This document shows positions 1 through 7,733 of a stretch of DNA of 51,836 bases, one piece after another. Origin of the DNA: Eshraghiella sp045124255 (GTDB taxonomy: Bacteria; Bacillota; Clostridia; Lachnospirales; Lachnospiraceae); the NCBI GenBank assembly GCA_045124255.1, contig JBGVLM010000065.1:1-51836 (forward strand), written 5' to 3'. The notes below the pieces were generated by a model, which was given only the letters and a program-made list of their open reading frames with translations, was not told the origin of the DNA and made no database searches. The position numbers and the translations under genes are program-made. Every line of letters starts with the position of its first letter. The stretch's first letter is position 1.

Positions 1-2
1 TT

Positions 3-311
3 ATGCAAATGGTCGTGCTGTTAAATGATTTTGAACATGCTCATAGCCTGCTTAATGGTAATGACGGAATGACTTCCAAGTATGGAGCAATCCATTACTA
101 TGAAGATACAGATATTGAAAAATGGTGTCCCAAACTTGCTATTACAAAGACATTGGGGATGAGAACTTTCTGGGATATGCAACAGAATCAGGAGATACAT
201 AAGGATGCTGACTGGCAGGATAAAATGGTGGAAATAGAAATGCGGGTATCGGATATGGATGGATATAAGGATATTGCATTTTTTCATCATTTGACGATTG
301 AAAAGAGATAG
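3..311 (+). CDS. Unrecognised protein, possibly 5'-truncated by window edge
   Basis: An open frame of 102 codons starts at the first ATG of the window and ends with TAG at 309-311. The frame is open to the window edge, so the true start may lie outside. The protein is acidic with several Trp and His residues, and has no signal peptide or membrane segment. I do not recognise the family. It is followed without a gap by a fragment of a DUF1016 nuclease, so it sits in accessory or decaying DNA. It may be an intact small gene or the tail of a larger one. Confidence 0.4.
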   Translation: MQMVVLLNDFEHAHSLLNGNDGMTSKYGAIHYYEDTDIEKWCPKLAITKTLGMRTFWDMQQNQEIHKDADWQDKMVEIEMRVSDMDGYKDIAFFHHLTIEKR

Positions 312-536
312 GTGAAGTTACAGATAGGCGAAACAGTGTTTAGCTTTTATGAAAGGCAATATAATTCCGGTTTATATGAACGTTTAGCGTTGAGTAGAGA
401 TAAAGAAGGTGTTTTGCGTCTTGCATCCGAGGGGAATGTTATTACAAAACCTGAGGATATTATAAAGCAACCTACGGTTCCGGAATTTCTGGGTATGGAA
501 GAAAAAGCAAAGTATGTTAATTTTAACTTTTTTTAA
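312..536 (+). pseudogene. Fragment of DUF1016/YhcG-type PD-(D/E)XK nuclease
   Basis: The 74-residue frame (GTG at 312) contains the stretch that precedes the catalytic domain in DUF1016 (YhcG) proteins: an ERQxNSGLYERLALSRDKEGV-like segment, then KPEDIIKQPTVPEFLGM, which matches the usual 'IKDPYVLEFLGL'. The N-terminal winged-helix part and the C-terminal nuclease core are both absent, because the frame stops in a T-rich run at 520-536. A complete member is about 330-380 residues, so roughly a fifth remains. It lies directly upstream of an IS3-family transposase remnant, which suggests insertion followed by deletion. The family match is from memory. Confidence 0.55.
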
Positions 537-624
537 TCAAAAAAATCATTAAGTGTATGTATACTTCGTCCGTCAATGAGTATCCATTTTTCAGCATCTG
601 AATCAAGGATATAGCAGTATCAAA

Positions 625-745
625 GTTAAGGACTGAGGTTGTCATATGGATAGCCGGTATGAGAATAACTGTGTTGCATCTTTGTAGTGGCTTCACGCCA
701 TGCGTTAGAAACATACTGACTGCCACGGTCGATATGGATAATTAA
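625..745 (-). pseudogene. IS3-family (IS150-like) OrfB transposase fragment
   Basis: On the minus strand, one frame reads IIHIDRGSQYVSNAWREATT and continues with KMQHSYSHTGYPYDNL before a stop. This is the DDE integrase-core segment of IS3/IS150-type OrfB, where HSDRGSQYVS...REA...SYSKKGYPxDNA is typical. It contains the second catalytic Asp (DRG). The flanking minus-strand sequence has lost frame, and there is no OrfA or inverted-repeat pair nearby. It is a decayed remnant and not an active element. The 335-base gap 540-874 holds nothing else that I can support. Confidence 0.6.
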
Positions 746-874
746 AGGCATATCTGTTTTACGACTTTGGCTTTGTTAATGGTTTCAATTACTGTGGAAA
801 ATTGCCGTACCTGATACAAAGACTCCGGACACGTAAGGACTGGTGCGATTTTTTTCATAGAGGAGGTGTATGGA

Positions 875-1381
875 ATGGATGATTCAATCAAATTGAAATT
901 GGCAGAAGAGAAAGACGCAGAGTGTATGCATGGACTTCAGGTAGAAGCGTTTATGCCACTATATGAGAAATATAAGGATGATGATACAAGTCCGGCAAAA
1001 GAAAGTCTTGAACGGATAACCTGTAAGATTGTTGAGGTGAATTCTGATTTTTACTTCATTATGTTTAACGGAGAAAAAGTGGGAGGTGTGAGAGTCAGGT
1101 GGCATCATGGTGGAAAAGTGTATGAAAATGTAAATTGGATATCTCCTATTTTTATAATTCCGAAATTTCAAAACAGAGGGATTGCCGGTAAGGTGATAGA
1201 AAAATTATTTGATTCTTATCCTGATACAAAAGAATGGAAATTAGAAACGATTAAGCAGGAAAAGGGGAATTGCCATTTGTATGAAAAATATGGTTTTGTC
1301 AGAGTTGGTGAGGACATAGCAGTTAATGACAGAATGATATTGGTTGAGTATGTAAAAAAATGTGAAAGTACGAAGAGTTGA
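875..1381 (+). CDS. GNAT-family N-acetyltransferase
   Basis: A 168-residue cytosolic protein with the GNAT fold. The acetyl-CoA pyrophosphate-binding loop is the PKFQNRGIAGKVIEKLF segment at about residues 105-121 (Q/RxxGxG/A form). It is preceded by the hydrophobic strand ISPIFIIP and followed by the LYEKYGFVRVGE motif near the C-terminus that marks the last strand of the fold. ATG at 875 was chosen over the upstream in-frame GTG at 866 because AGGAGG at 861-866 overlaps that GTG and is correctly spaced from 875. The acceptor substrate cannot be predicted. Confidence 0.8.
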   Translation: MDDSIKLKLAEEKDAECMHGLQVEAFMPLYEKYKDDDTSPAKESLERITCKIVEVNSDFYFIMFNGEKVGGVRVRWHHGGKVYENVNWISPIFIIPKFQNRGIAGKVIEKLFDSYPDTKEWKLETIKQEKGNCHLYEKYGFVRVGEDIAVNDRMILVEYVKKCESTKS

Positions 1382-1491
1382 CGAAAGCGAGGTGCTAATA
1401 TAAATATTTTAATGGATGGCACATAGTACATAGTGTTATAATATTAATGAATTATATGTAAAGCTGTAACAATAAAAGGGGGGATAAATAT

Positions 1492-2412
1492 ATGATTCCA
1501 AAATATAACGAGATGTATAATGAAGTATTGCTTGCTTTGAGCGTTCACGAGGAAATAAAATACAGAGATTTGGTAGAAGCAGTAGCAGATATCTTGAATT
1601 TGTCTGAGGAAGACAGGAATATGATGACGGATAATAAAAAGACAACGCTTATTTATTATCGTTTGGGTTGGACCAAAACATATCTGGCAAAGGCTGGATT
1701 AGTTGAAACCGTAAAACGGGGCGTATATAAAATAACGTCAGAAGGAAAAAAGGTTTTAGGAGAAAATATTAAAATTACAAATAAATATTTAATGAAATAT
1801 CCGTCATTTGCTGAATTTGTTCAAGTGGCAACCAAAGAAAGCAGTAATGAAGAAACACAAAGTACAGATGTGATTGAAGATGATGAGACGCCGGAAGACA
1901 AGATAAAAAATGCAATTAATTTAATTAATTCAAGAGTGAGAACTGAAATACTTGAAATGATTATGTCTAAACCGCCTATCTTTTTTGAACGGCTTGTTGT
2001 AGATTTAGTAAAAGAAATGGGATATGCGTACGATGAATCATCTGCTATTAGAACTTCATATGTAGGAGATGAAGGCATTGACGGAATAATAAAAGAAGAC
2101 AGTTTTGGTTTTAGTAATATATATATTCAGGCTAAAAGGTGGAAAGACGCATCTTTGGTTGGAAGAAAAGAAGTCCAAGCATTTTTGGGTGCGGTGGCAG
2201 GTCAAGGCGGTAGCAAAGGATTGTTTATTACAACATCAAGATTTACAAAAGAAGCTATAGAATATGCAAAAAAACAATTACAAGTGAAACTTGTATTAAT
2301 TGACGGAGAAAAACTAGCTGATTTGATGCTCAAATATGAGTTGGGAACTACCAGCAAAACATATAAAGTAAAACAGTTAGATATGGATTATTTTGAAACG
2401 GATATTTCATAG
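1492..2412 (+). CDS. mrr: Mrr-family restriction endonuclease
   Basis: A 306-residue protein with the two-domain layout of Mrr type IV restriction enzymes. Residues 1-90 form a winged-helix N-terminal domain, followed by an acidic linker at about 115-140 and a C-terminal PD-(D/E)XK domain. The catalytic signature is visible as DEGIDG at about 193-198, then a strand ending IYIQAKRW at about 210-217 (QxK). The GLFITTSRFTKEA segment typical of Mrr_cat follows. AAAGGGGGG lies 7-8 bases before the ATG. A terminator follows at 2449. There is no methylase or specificity subunit beside it, consistent with a stand-alone enzyme acting on modified foreign DNA. Confidence 0.85.
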   Translation: MIPKYNEMYNEVLLALSVHEEIKYRDLVEAVADILNLSEEDRNMMTDNKKTTLIYYRLGWTKTYLAKAGLVETVKRGVYKITSEGKKVLGENIKITNKYLMKYPSFAEFVQVATKESSNEETQSTDVIEDDETPEDKIKNAINLINSRVRTEILEMIMSKPPIFFERLVVDLVKEMGYAYDESSAIRTSYVGDEGIDGIIKEDSFGFSNIYIQAKRWKDASLVGRKEVQAFLGAVAGQGGSKGLFITTSRFTKEAIEYAKKQLQVKLVLIDGEKLADLMLKYELGTTSKTYKVKQLDMDYFETDIS

Positions 2413-2448
2413 AGCAAAATTCTTTGAACGAATAGAGTTTTGAAATTT

Positions 2449-2478
2449 AGAATCCCGATTGAGGGATTCTTTTTTTGT
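2449..2478 (+). terminator. Intrinsic terminator after mrr
   Basis: A perfect 8-bp stem, AGAATCCC / GGGATTCT, with a 6-base loop is followed by a run of seven T. It ends the mrr transcript. Confidence 0.85.
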
Positions 2479-2617
2479 CTTTACAATTTCTATGGAAAAA
2501 TGTATTCGTCCGCTGTTGGAGGCAGCGGAAAGGTATTATTTATAAATAAAACCATAATGCAGAATAGCGTTGCCTATGATATAATTTAATCATATTATTA
2601 CGGAAGGGAGAATCTCT

Positions 2618-5600
2618 ATGAGGAAAAATTACCCACGATATTTTGCGAGTCTTTTTATGTTGGCGGCGGTTTGCTGTGTAATGCTGTTCGGATTTATGAG
2701 AATGAACTGTAAGGCGGCAGAGGGCAATGTTATCTATACGGCAGCGACAGGCGGCACTACCGAGGATTTGGGCAATGGAACTAAGAGTAATCCGTATAAT
2801 CTGTTTGACACTGCACTTAAAAATGCGAAGGACGGGGACATTATTTATATTCTTGAGCCGAGAGCGTTTCTGAATGCTGCGGACAATTCGCCTTATATTA
2901 TTGATAAAGCGGTTACAATTAAGGGTAACGGCAATGTTTTTCTGATTCGTGCGGCGGGAATTGTGCTTGGGGCAGATGTTACCTTTGAGAATGTTGTTCT
3001 TAATTTCGGCAACAGATACCATGATGCATTATTTGCCAACGGACATACGCTGACTCTTACTAACGTAAACTGCGAAAGCGGTTCAAGACAGGTGGACGTA
3101 TTTGGCGGCGGTCTGTATATGAACGGAAAGAGTGTTGCACAATCCGGCAATGACGCACAGATTATTATGAACGGCGGCGGAGAGAATTTCGGAAATATTT
3201 ATGCCGGAGCAATGAACGGAAAATACAGCGGCAACGTAACGATATCTCTTACGAATTTAAAATCAGCATCCAATATGGTTGTGAATGCGTCGGGTGCGGA
3301 TGAGACCTATGTGAACGTGGATGATTTTTTTAATCTGGATGAGCCTGCACCGCCGACAGCCAACAGAAATTATACAATTTCAGGTAATGTTAATATCAGC
3401 GTGAATGACTGCAATATAAGTCTGATTCAGCAGATTGCAGCGGGTACGTCAGCTTCGTGTAATCTGACGGTGCAGACCAATGGAAAATATAATGGTCTGA
3501 TTGCAGCGAGAAATATGGATTTGATTACTGTTAAGGGCGGCGGAACATTTGCACCTGTCGAGCTTACACAGGGAACTGCCGTAACGCTCACGGGCGCAAG
3601 CGCTTTGAGTCTGTCGGGGATTAGCAGTCCTGTTATATCACAATTGGTTTCAGAGGGCAGTAAGAACAGACTGATTCTTGGAAAAGAACAGTTTGTAACA
3701 ATTACAAAGTCATTCAAAGGTAATTTCATTTTTGAAACAGAAAACGGCTCAAATGGATATTCCGGTGCGGCACAGTATGATTTTGCATATATCCGTCTGC
3801 AGACAGGGGCTTTGGCTAATGCGGCGGTTTCTTTTACCTGTATACCCGGAATGGATATGACATTGGACAAGACGGCAAATTATACTGTATCGGGTAAGAC
3901 CTATTCTGTGGTATGGAAGACAAGTGAAGCGACAGAGTATTCCCCGTTTGCAATAAGCGGTTTGGAAATTATTAATCCGACTGTTATTTCAACGGTTTCG
4001 GAATTTTATAACTCTCCTGTGTTTGATGCAAAGGTAACCGTACCGGGAGATGTTGAAAGCGGCAATTACTATTTTGATTTAGTACCCATTAAATATGAGG
4101 TAACATTTAATAACAAAACATATACGGCAGAAGCGGAATTTGACGGAATTTCTTATGTGGCAAACATACCGGAGCTTCGTTTAACCTTTTTTGCCATGTC
4201 GGACTGGGACCTTTCCGATGCCGGAATCTGTGTTACATTGTATATGGACGGTTCTTCTGCCAATCCGGCTCCTCCGTCAGTAGGAACATACGAGATTAAA
4301 ATTCTTCCAATGTCCTCAGGGGAGCAGATAACTGAAACTGCGTATCTTGTCATTGTCGGTGATTCGGACAATACATCTGCCACAGAGCAGAAAACAACTA
4401 CAACTCAGGTATCATTATCCGCTTCGGGCATAACTGTAAATAATAAGCTTACAATTTCAGCAACGGTCAGACATGCGGACGGAACTAATGCATTAAATGC
4501 GGCAACAGCACTTTATGTTAACGGCAGGGAATATACAGCTTCCAAGCCTTCGACGAGTGGAGGAACTGTAAGTTATACGCTGAATGCAACACAGGCAAAT
4601 GGTTTCGTCATTGGAGAAAACAATATCTGCATATTATATAAGGGCGCTTCTGACGGCAGGACGGCTTCCGTGATGTCGCAGGGGTCGGCAGTTCTTACAT
4701 TGCAGCCTGTGACTGCAAAGATTAAGCATTCGGCTAAGAATCAGACCTGTACATATGCCGGTTCAGCGGTAAAATATTCTGCCGGAACGGTTAAACTTAC
4801 GGACAGCAGCAATAATATTTTAAAAGAAAATATCACTCCGGAGGTTTATTATAAGAAGAACGGAGTTGTGGTGACACCGGCAGAGCCGGGAAGCTATGAT
4901 GTGTATTTTCGTGTAGTGGATGACATGTATGGTACGATTGAAACGAAGGCGGCTGTATTGACCATTCAGTCGGCAACTCCGAAAATTACGCTCACAGGCA
5001 GCACGTCATCAGACAGAAAGGTAACATTGCAGGCTGTGGCGGATGGAGTAAGCAGCGGCTATGTTCCTATCGGAAGAGTCCGGTTCTATATGAACGGCAC
5101 CAATATAGGCCAGGTTAATCTGTCCTATGGAGAAGCAGTATTGAATAAGCAGCTTAAAGCCGGTACATATACTTTTATGGCGGAATATGAGCCTGTCTAC
5201 GGCAGCAGAACACCTTATTATACAGCACAGCAAAGCTCAACAATAACGGTTGTTGTTAAATCGTCTTCAATTTCGGAGGAGAGTACGAAGAGCGATTCGG
5301 ATGGCAGAACAGAAGCAGATTCCAACCCAAATACGGAAGGCAGGACGGAAGAGAATTCTGATAGTGATATGGAAAGCAAAACCGAAGAGAATTCCGACAG
5401 TGATATGGAAAGCAAAACCGAAGAGAATTCTGACAGTGATTCGGACAATAAAACCGAAGTCAATACAGAAGGGGATTCCGAAACAGACGGGGCTTCCGGA
5501 GAAGATTCGGAGAATAAATCCGATATAGAGAATCCTGAGACAGGAACAAAAGACAACGCAGGAGGAAATTCAGAAACAGAAGATGATTCTGAAAATCATA

Positions 5601-5710
5601 AAGGAAATAATAAAACAAAATTACCTCTTATAGTTATATCTGTTTTGGCAGTAGCAGCGTTGTCGGTTGGATGTGTATTTATTATAATAAAAAAGAAAAA
5701 TAATAAATAA
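2618..5710 (+). CDS. Large cell-surface protein with beta-helix, Ig-like domains and membrane anchor
   Basis: A 1030-residue exported protein. Residues 1-34 are a signal peptide (basic start, hydrophobic core, cleavage near CKAAEG). About 40-330 is rich in Asn/Gly/Thr strands of the pectin-lyase-like right-handed beta-helix type (NGHTLTLTNVNC, GNVTISL, GNVNISVNDCN). About 590-890 holds Ig-like domains, including a Big_3_5-like unit beginning PKITLTGST. About 900-995 is a Ser/Asp/Glu-rich, low-complexity, wall-spanning linker with three 36-base repeats. The end is a hydrophobic helix plus the KKKNNK tail. No LPXTG is visible (only KLPLIV), so membrane anchoring is more likely than sortase attachment. 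The role is probably adhesion or surface structure; the ligand is unknown. Confidence 0.75.
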   Translation: MRKNYPRYFASLFMLAAVCCVMLFGFMRMNCKAAEGNVIYTAATGGTTEDLGNGTKSNPYNLFDTALKNAKDGDIIYILEPRAFLNAADNSPYIIDKAVTIKGNGNVFLIRAAGIVLGADVTFENVVLNFGNRYHDALFANGHTLTLTNVNCESGSRQVDVFGGGLYMNGKSVAQSGNDAQIIMNGGGENFGNIYAGAMNGKYSGNVTISLTNLKSASNMVVNASGADETYVNVDDFFNLDEPAPPTANRNYTISGNVNISVNDCNISLIQQIAAGTSASCNLTVQTNGKYNGLIAARNMDLITVKGGGTFAPVELTQGTAVTLTGASALSLSGISSPVISQLVSEGSKNRLILGKEQFVTITKSFKGNFIFETENGSNGYSGAAQYDFAYIRLQTGALANAAVSFTCIPGMDMTLDKTANYTVSGKTYSVVWKTSEATEYSPFAISGLEIINPTVISTVSEFYNSPVFDAKVTVPGDVESGNYYFDLVPIKYEVTFNNKTYTAEAEFDGISYVANIPELRLTFFAMSDWDLSDAGICVTLYMDGSSANPAPPSVGTYEIKILPMSSGEQITETAYLVIVGDSDNTSATEQKTTTTQVSLSASGITVNNKLTISATVRHADGTNALNAATALYVNGREYTASKPSTSGGTVSYTLNATQANGFVIGENNICILYKGASDGRTASVMSQGSAVLTLQPVTAKIKHSAKNQTCTYAGSAVKYSAGTVKLTDSSNNILKENITPEVYYKKNGVVVTPAEPGSYDVYFRVVDDMYGTIETKAAVLTIQSATPKITLTGSTSSDRKVTLQAVADGVSSGYVPIGRVRFYMNGTNIGQVNLSYGEAVLNKQLKAGTYTFMAEYEPVYGSRTPYYTAQQSSTITVVVKSSSISEESTKSDSDGRTEADSNPNTEGRTEENSDSDMESKTEENSDSDMESKTEENSDSDSDNKTEVNTEGDSETDGASGEDSENKSDIENPETGTKDNAGGNSETEDDSENHKGNNKTKLPLIVISVLAVAALSVGCVFIIIKKKNNK
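5348..5455 (+). repeat. Three in-frame 36-bp tandem repeats in surface-protein stalk
   Basis: Three 36-base units (5348-5383, 5384-5419, 5420-5455) encode ENSDSDMESKTE-type 12-mers. The first two differ by only two silent changes, and the third has diverged in its second half. Repeats of this kind vary in number by slippage and change stalk length. Confidence 0.85.
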
Positions 5711-5725
5711 AGTAATATTTTGAAA

Positions 5726-5760
5726 CAGGCAGGAATGCACTTATATGGTGTTTCTGCTTG
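5726..5760 (+). terminator. Hairpin terminator after surface protein gene
   Basis: CAGGCAGGAATGCAC pairs with GTGTTTCTGCTTG around a short loop, with several G-T pairs, and is followed by an AT-rich tract. The T-run is weak, so efficiency is uncertain. Confidence 0.55.
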
Positions 5761-5848
5761 TAAAATATCTTTCTTTATACGAAATTTTCTATTTATTTCA
5801 ATATATAATTATGGTATAATATAAGTATATAAATGAAGGGGGTGATTT

Positions 5849-5905
5849 ATAAAGGAAAAAATATTATTAAGCTTTTCAATGGCAATGATAGTTGAACAGG
5901 CTTAA
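5849..5905 (+). pseudogene. Possible decayed small ORF with ATA in place of a start codon
   Basis: The 336-base gap 5711-6046 holds the terminator above, a -10-like TATAAT at 5815-5820 and several G-rich ribosome-binding-site-like runs. After one of these (AAGGGGGTGAT, 5836-5846) an 18-codon frame reads IKEKILLSFSMAMIVEQA. Its first codon is ATA where an ATG would be expected at the spacing used by the next two genes. This could be a broken start of a small exported protein or chance. Nothing else is supported in the gap. Confidence 0.15.
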
Positions 5906-6046
5906 TGAAAGAAGGTTAAAGTCATACAGGGAAATACAACCTGTAAAGGAGAGTTATAAGGGGGGGGTGAATAAGAGATTATAAAAGTAAGGATAGAGAA
6001 TAGCAATCTAATAAAGAATAAATTATAAATAACGGGGGTAACTTAT

Positions 6047-7060
6047 ATGAATTTTAAATTTAAAAAACTGATTGGGAATTTTTTATCTGTAAGCATGTTA
6101 CTAATGTTGTTTGGTACAACAAATATTTCAGCAAATGACAATACGATAGATGTGATTTCGCTGGAAGAACTGGAAACACTGCAAAAGGAAGTAGATGTTC
6201 TTTTAGATGAAAGAGTACAATTGCTTTTTGCGGGAGACAATAATGAAGAACTGCTAAAGGCTAATGAAGAAGAACTGAATGAATTGGGAATGGAATTATG
6301 CAATGCTTCATCAGCCATAAATAACCAGAATGATATTAATGTTTGTGCAATTATAAGTGGAAATGAAGAATTAACTATTGGAGATTATTCGACTGCATAT
6401 AGAGGTAAAATCTATGATTTAAGGGTTATAAAAGTTCTTCCGGCTAATAAGGATTCAACATCATGCAAAGTTGTTGAGGTTGATAATGGAAATGCAAAAT
6501 CAACAATTGAAAAGACAGGAATATATATCAGTACCATAGTTGATGCTGCGGTGGGATTATTTGATGGTGGTGCTGTTTCTGTTGTGCTTTCTGTGGCAGA
6601 AGCGTTTGCAGAAGCTATATCGACGGCAAATTTAACTGATATACAGGTAAAAGAGGGTTCCTCCTTTAATTATGAAGGTTATCTGTCGGCAGAGGATACA
6701 TTCGTCTTTGTAAAGAAAAATGGTGAATCCAATAATAATTATGTGTATTGTTATAATGCAAATAAGGTAAGAATAGAATATTATGTGGAACATATGGCTT
6801 TTGTTAAGAATAGTAGTAATGTTGGAGGATATATAACGAAGGTTGAACATTCAGCTGTACAGACTGTTAAAGCGGCTAATTATGATTATATATTTAGCAA
6901 GGCATGTGAAGTATATTACAATGCTGACAGTAATAATTATTTTCAAAATATTGCAAAAGCGGACCATTTAAGTTATGTAACATATAATATAAGCGGATAT
7001 TCATTTAATGTGCCTATGCCGCAACAAGCACCATTTCCGGGAGAATATCAATATAATTAA
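6047..7060 (+). CDS. Exported protein of unknown family
   Basis: A 337-residue protein with a signal peptide (residues 1-29, cleavage near ISANDN). It continues with an acidic helical stretch rich in Glu/Leu (about 35-85) and an internal hydrophobic Gly/Ala/Val-rich segment at about 165-195 (IVDAAVGLFDGGAVSVVLSV). The C-terminal half is Asn/Tyr-rich and ends in a Pro-rich tail. A GGGGG run is 8 bases before the ATG. I do not recognise a domain. It is 13 bases upstream of the next gene, with a similar G-rich ribosome binding site, so the two are probably co-transcribed. Confidence 0.6.
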   Translation: MNFKFKKLIGNFLSVSMLLMLFGTTNISANDNTIDVISLEELETLQKEVDVLLDERVQLLFAGDNNEELLKANEEELNELGMELCNASSAINNQNDINVCAIISGNEELTIGDYSTAYRGKIYDLRVIKVLPANKDSTSCKVVEVDNGNAKSTIEKTGIYISTIVDAAVGLFDGGAVSVVLSVAEAFAEAISTANLTDIQVKEGSSFNYEGYLSAEDTFVFVKKNGESNNNYVYCYNANKVRIEYYVEHMAFVKNSSNVGGYITKVEHSAVQTVKAANYDYIFSKACEVYYNADSNNYFQNIAKADHLSYVTYNISGYSFNVPMPQQAPFPGEYQYN

Positions 7061-7073
7061 GGGGGGGTCTTAT

Positions 7074-7625
7074 ATGGATAAATATGAAAAAATTGCAAAT
7101 GAACAAAGGCAAAATAGAAGAAAAAGCAATGTAATCCTTATTATTGGCATAGTAGCTGTAGTTCTGGCTATGGTTCTGACACCGTTATTTCTGCTTATGG
7201 ATGTTAATTATGACAGAGAATTTGAAGCACTTGTTGTCAGAAAAGCAGATGGCGGTTATGAAATGCTTGGAACGGTTGATGTGGCTGTCAGCGGCGAATA
7301 TGATTTTGAGCTTTTCGGGACAACGACTAATAAGGGTACGGCAATAGTTGACGGAGTTAAATATGAATATAGTGGAAAATATGATAAACCGATTAATCCG
7401 TTTTCCAAACAGTGTTCAGTTAACAATAGCACCCTTGATGAAAAAGGCAATGTGGTACGGGGAGATTTTTCAGCGAGAATCAATGGCCGCAATGCCGGAG
7501 AAATGGTTATAATGATTGATGATTTTACATTTGATGGTGCCGGTGAAGCAGAGTGGATATATATTGTGTGCAATGCTGATGATTTGAAGGAAGCAGAGAA
7601 AATTCTTGATAAACTGTTGAATTAA
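7074..7625 (+). CDS. Membrane-anchored protein of unknown function
   Basis: A 183-residue protein with a short basic cytosolic start (MDKYEKIANEQRQNRRKS), one transmembrane helix at about residues 22-44, and an extracellular beta-rich domain. An upstream in-frame ATG at 7008 was rejected because it lies inside the preceding gene, whereas AAGGGGGGG sits just before 7074. It is the second gene of a likely two-gene unit and is followed by a strong terminator. No family recognised. Confidence 0.6.
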   Translation: MDKYEKIANEQRQNRRKSNVILIIGIVAVVLAMVLTPLFLLMDVNYDREFEALVVRKADGGYEMLGTVDVAVSGEYDFELFGTTTNKGTAIVDGVKYEYSGKYDKPINPFSKQCSVNNSTLDEKGNVVRGDFSARINGRNAGEMVIMIDDFTFDGAGEAEWIYIVCNADDLKEAEKILDKLLN

Positions 7626-7636
7626 AAATAATGAAT

Positions 7637-7671
7637 AAGGGCTGAATGGTATTTTTTGCCGTTCAGCCCTT
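7637..7671 (+). terminator. Intrinsic terminator
   Basis: AAGGGCTGAATGG pairs with CCGTTCAGCCCTT (12 of 13 pairs) around an AT-rich loop, followed by TGTTTATTAT. It closes the two-gene unit ending at 7625. Confidence 0.8.
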
Positions 7672-7733
7672 GTTTATTATATCTAAGAAGAGTAATATAA
7701 AATAGAAGATAATACTTCCAAAGGAGCATGCCT

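Noticed and set aside
2540..3022. 160-codon minus-strand frame opposite the surface protein
   Set aside because: It is a shadow of the real gene: Asn/Arg/Ile-rich with no domain, and no binding site at its start.
5348..5455. 36-bp regularly repeated sequence resembling a CRISPR repeat length
   Set aside because: The units are directly contiguous with no spacers and lie in frame inside a surface-protein gene.
5600..5710. LPXTG-type sortase signal at the end of the 1030-aa protein
   Set aside because: Only KLPLIV is present; there is no Thr-Gly, so a plain membrane anchor is the better reading.
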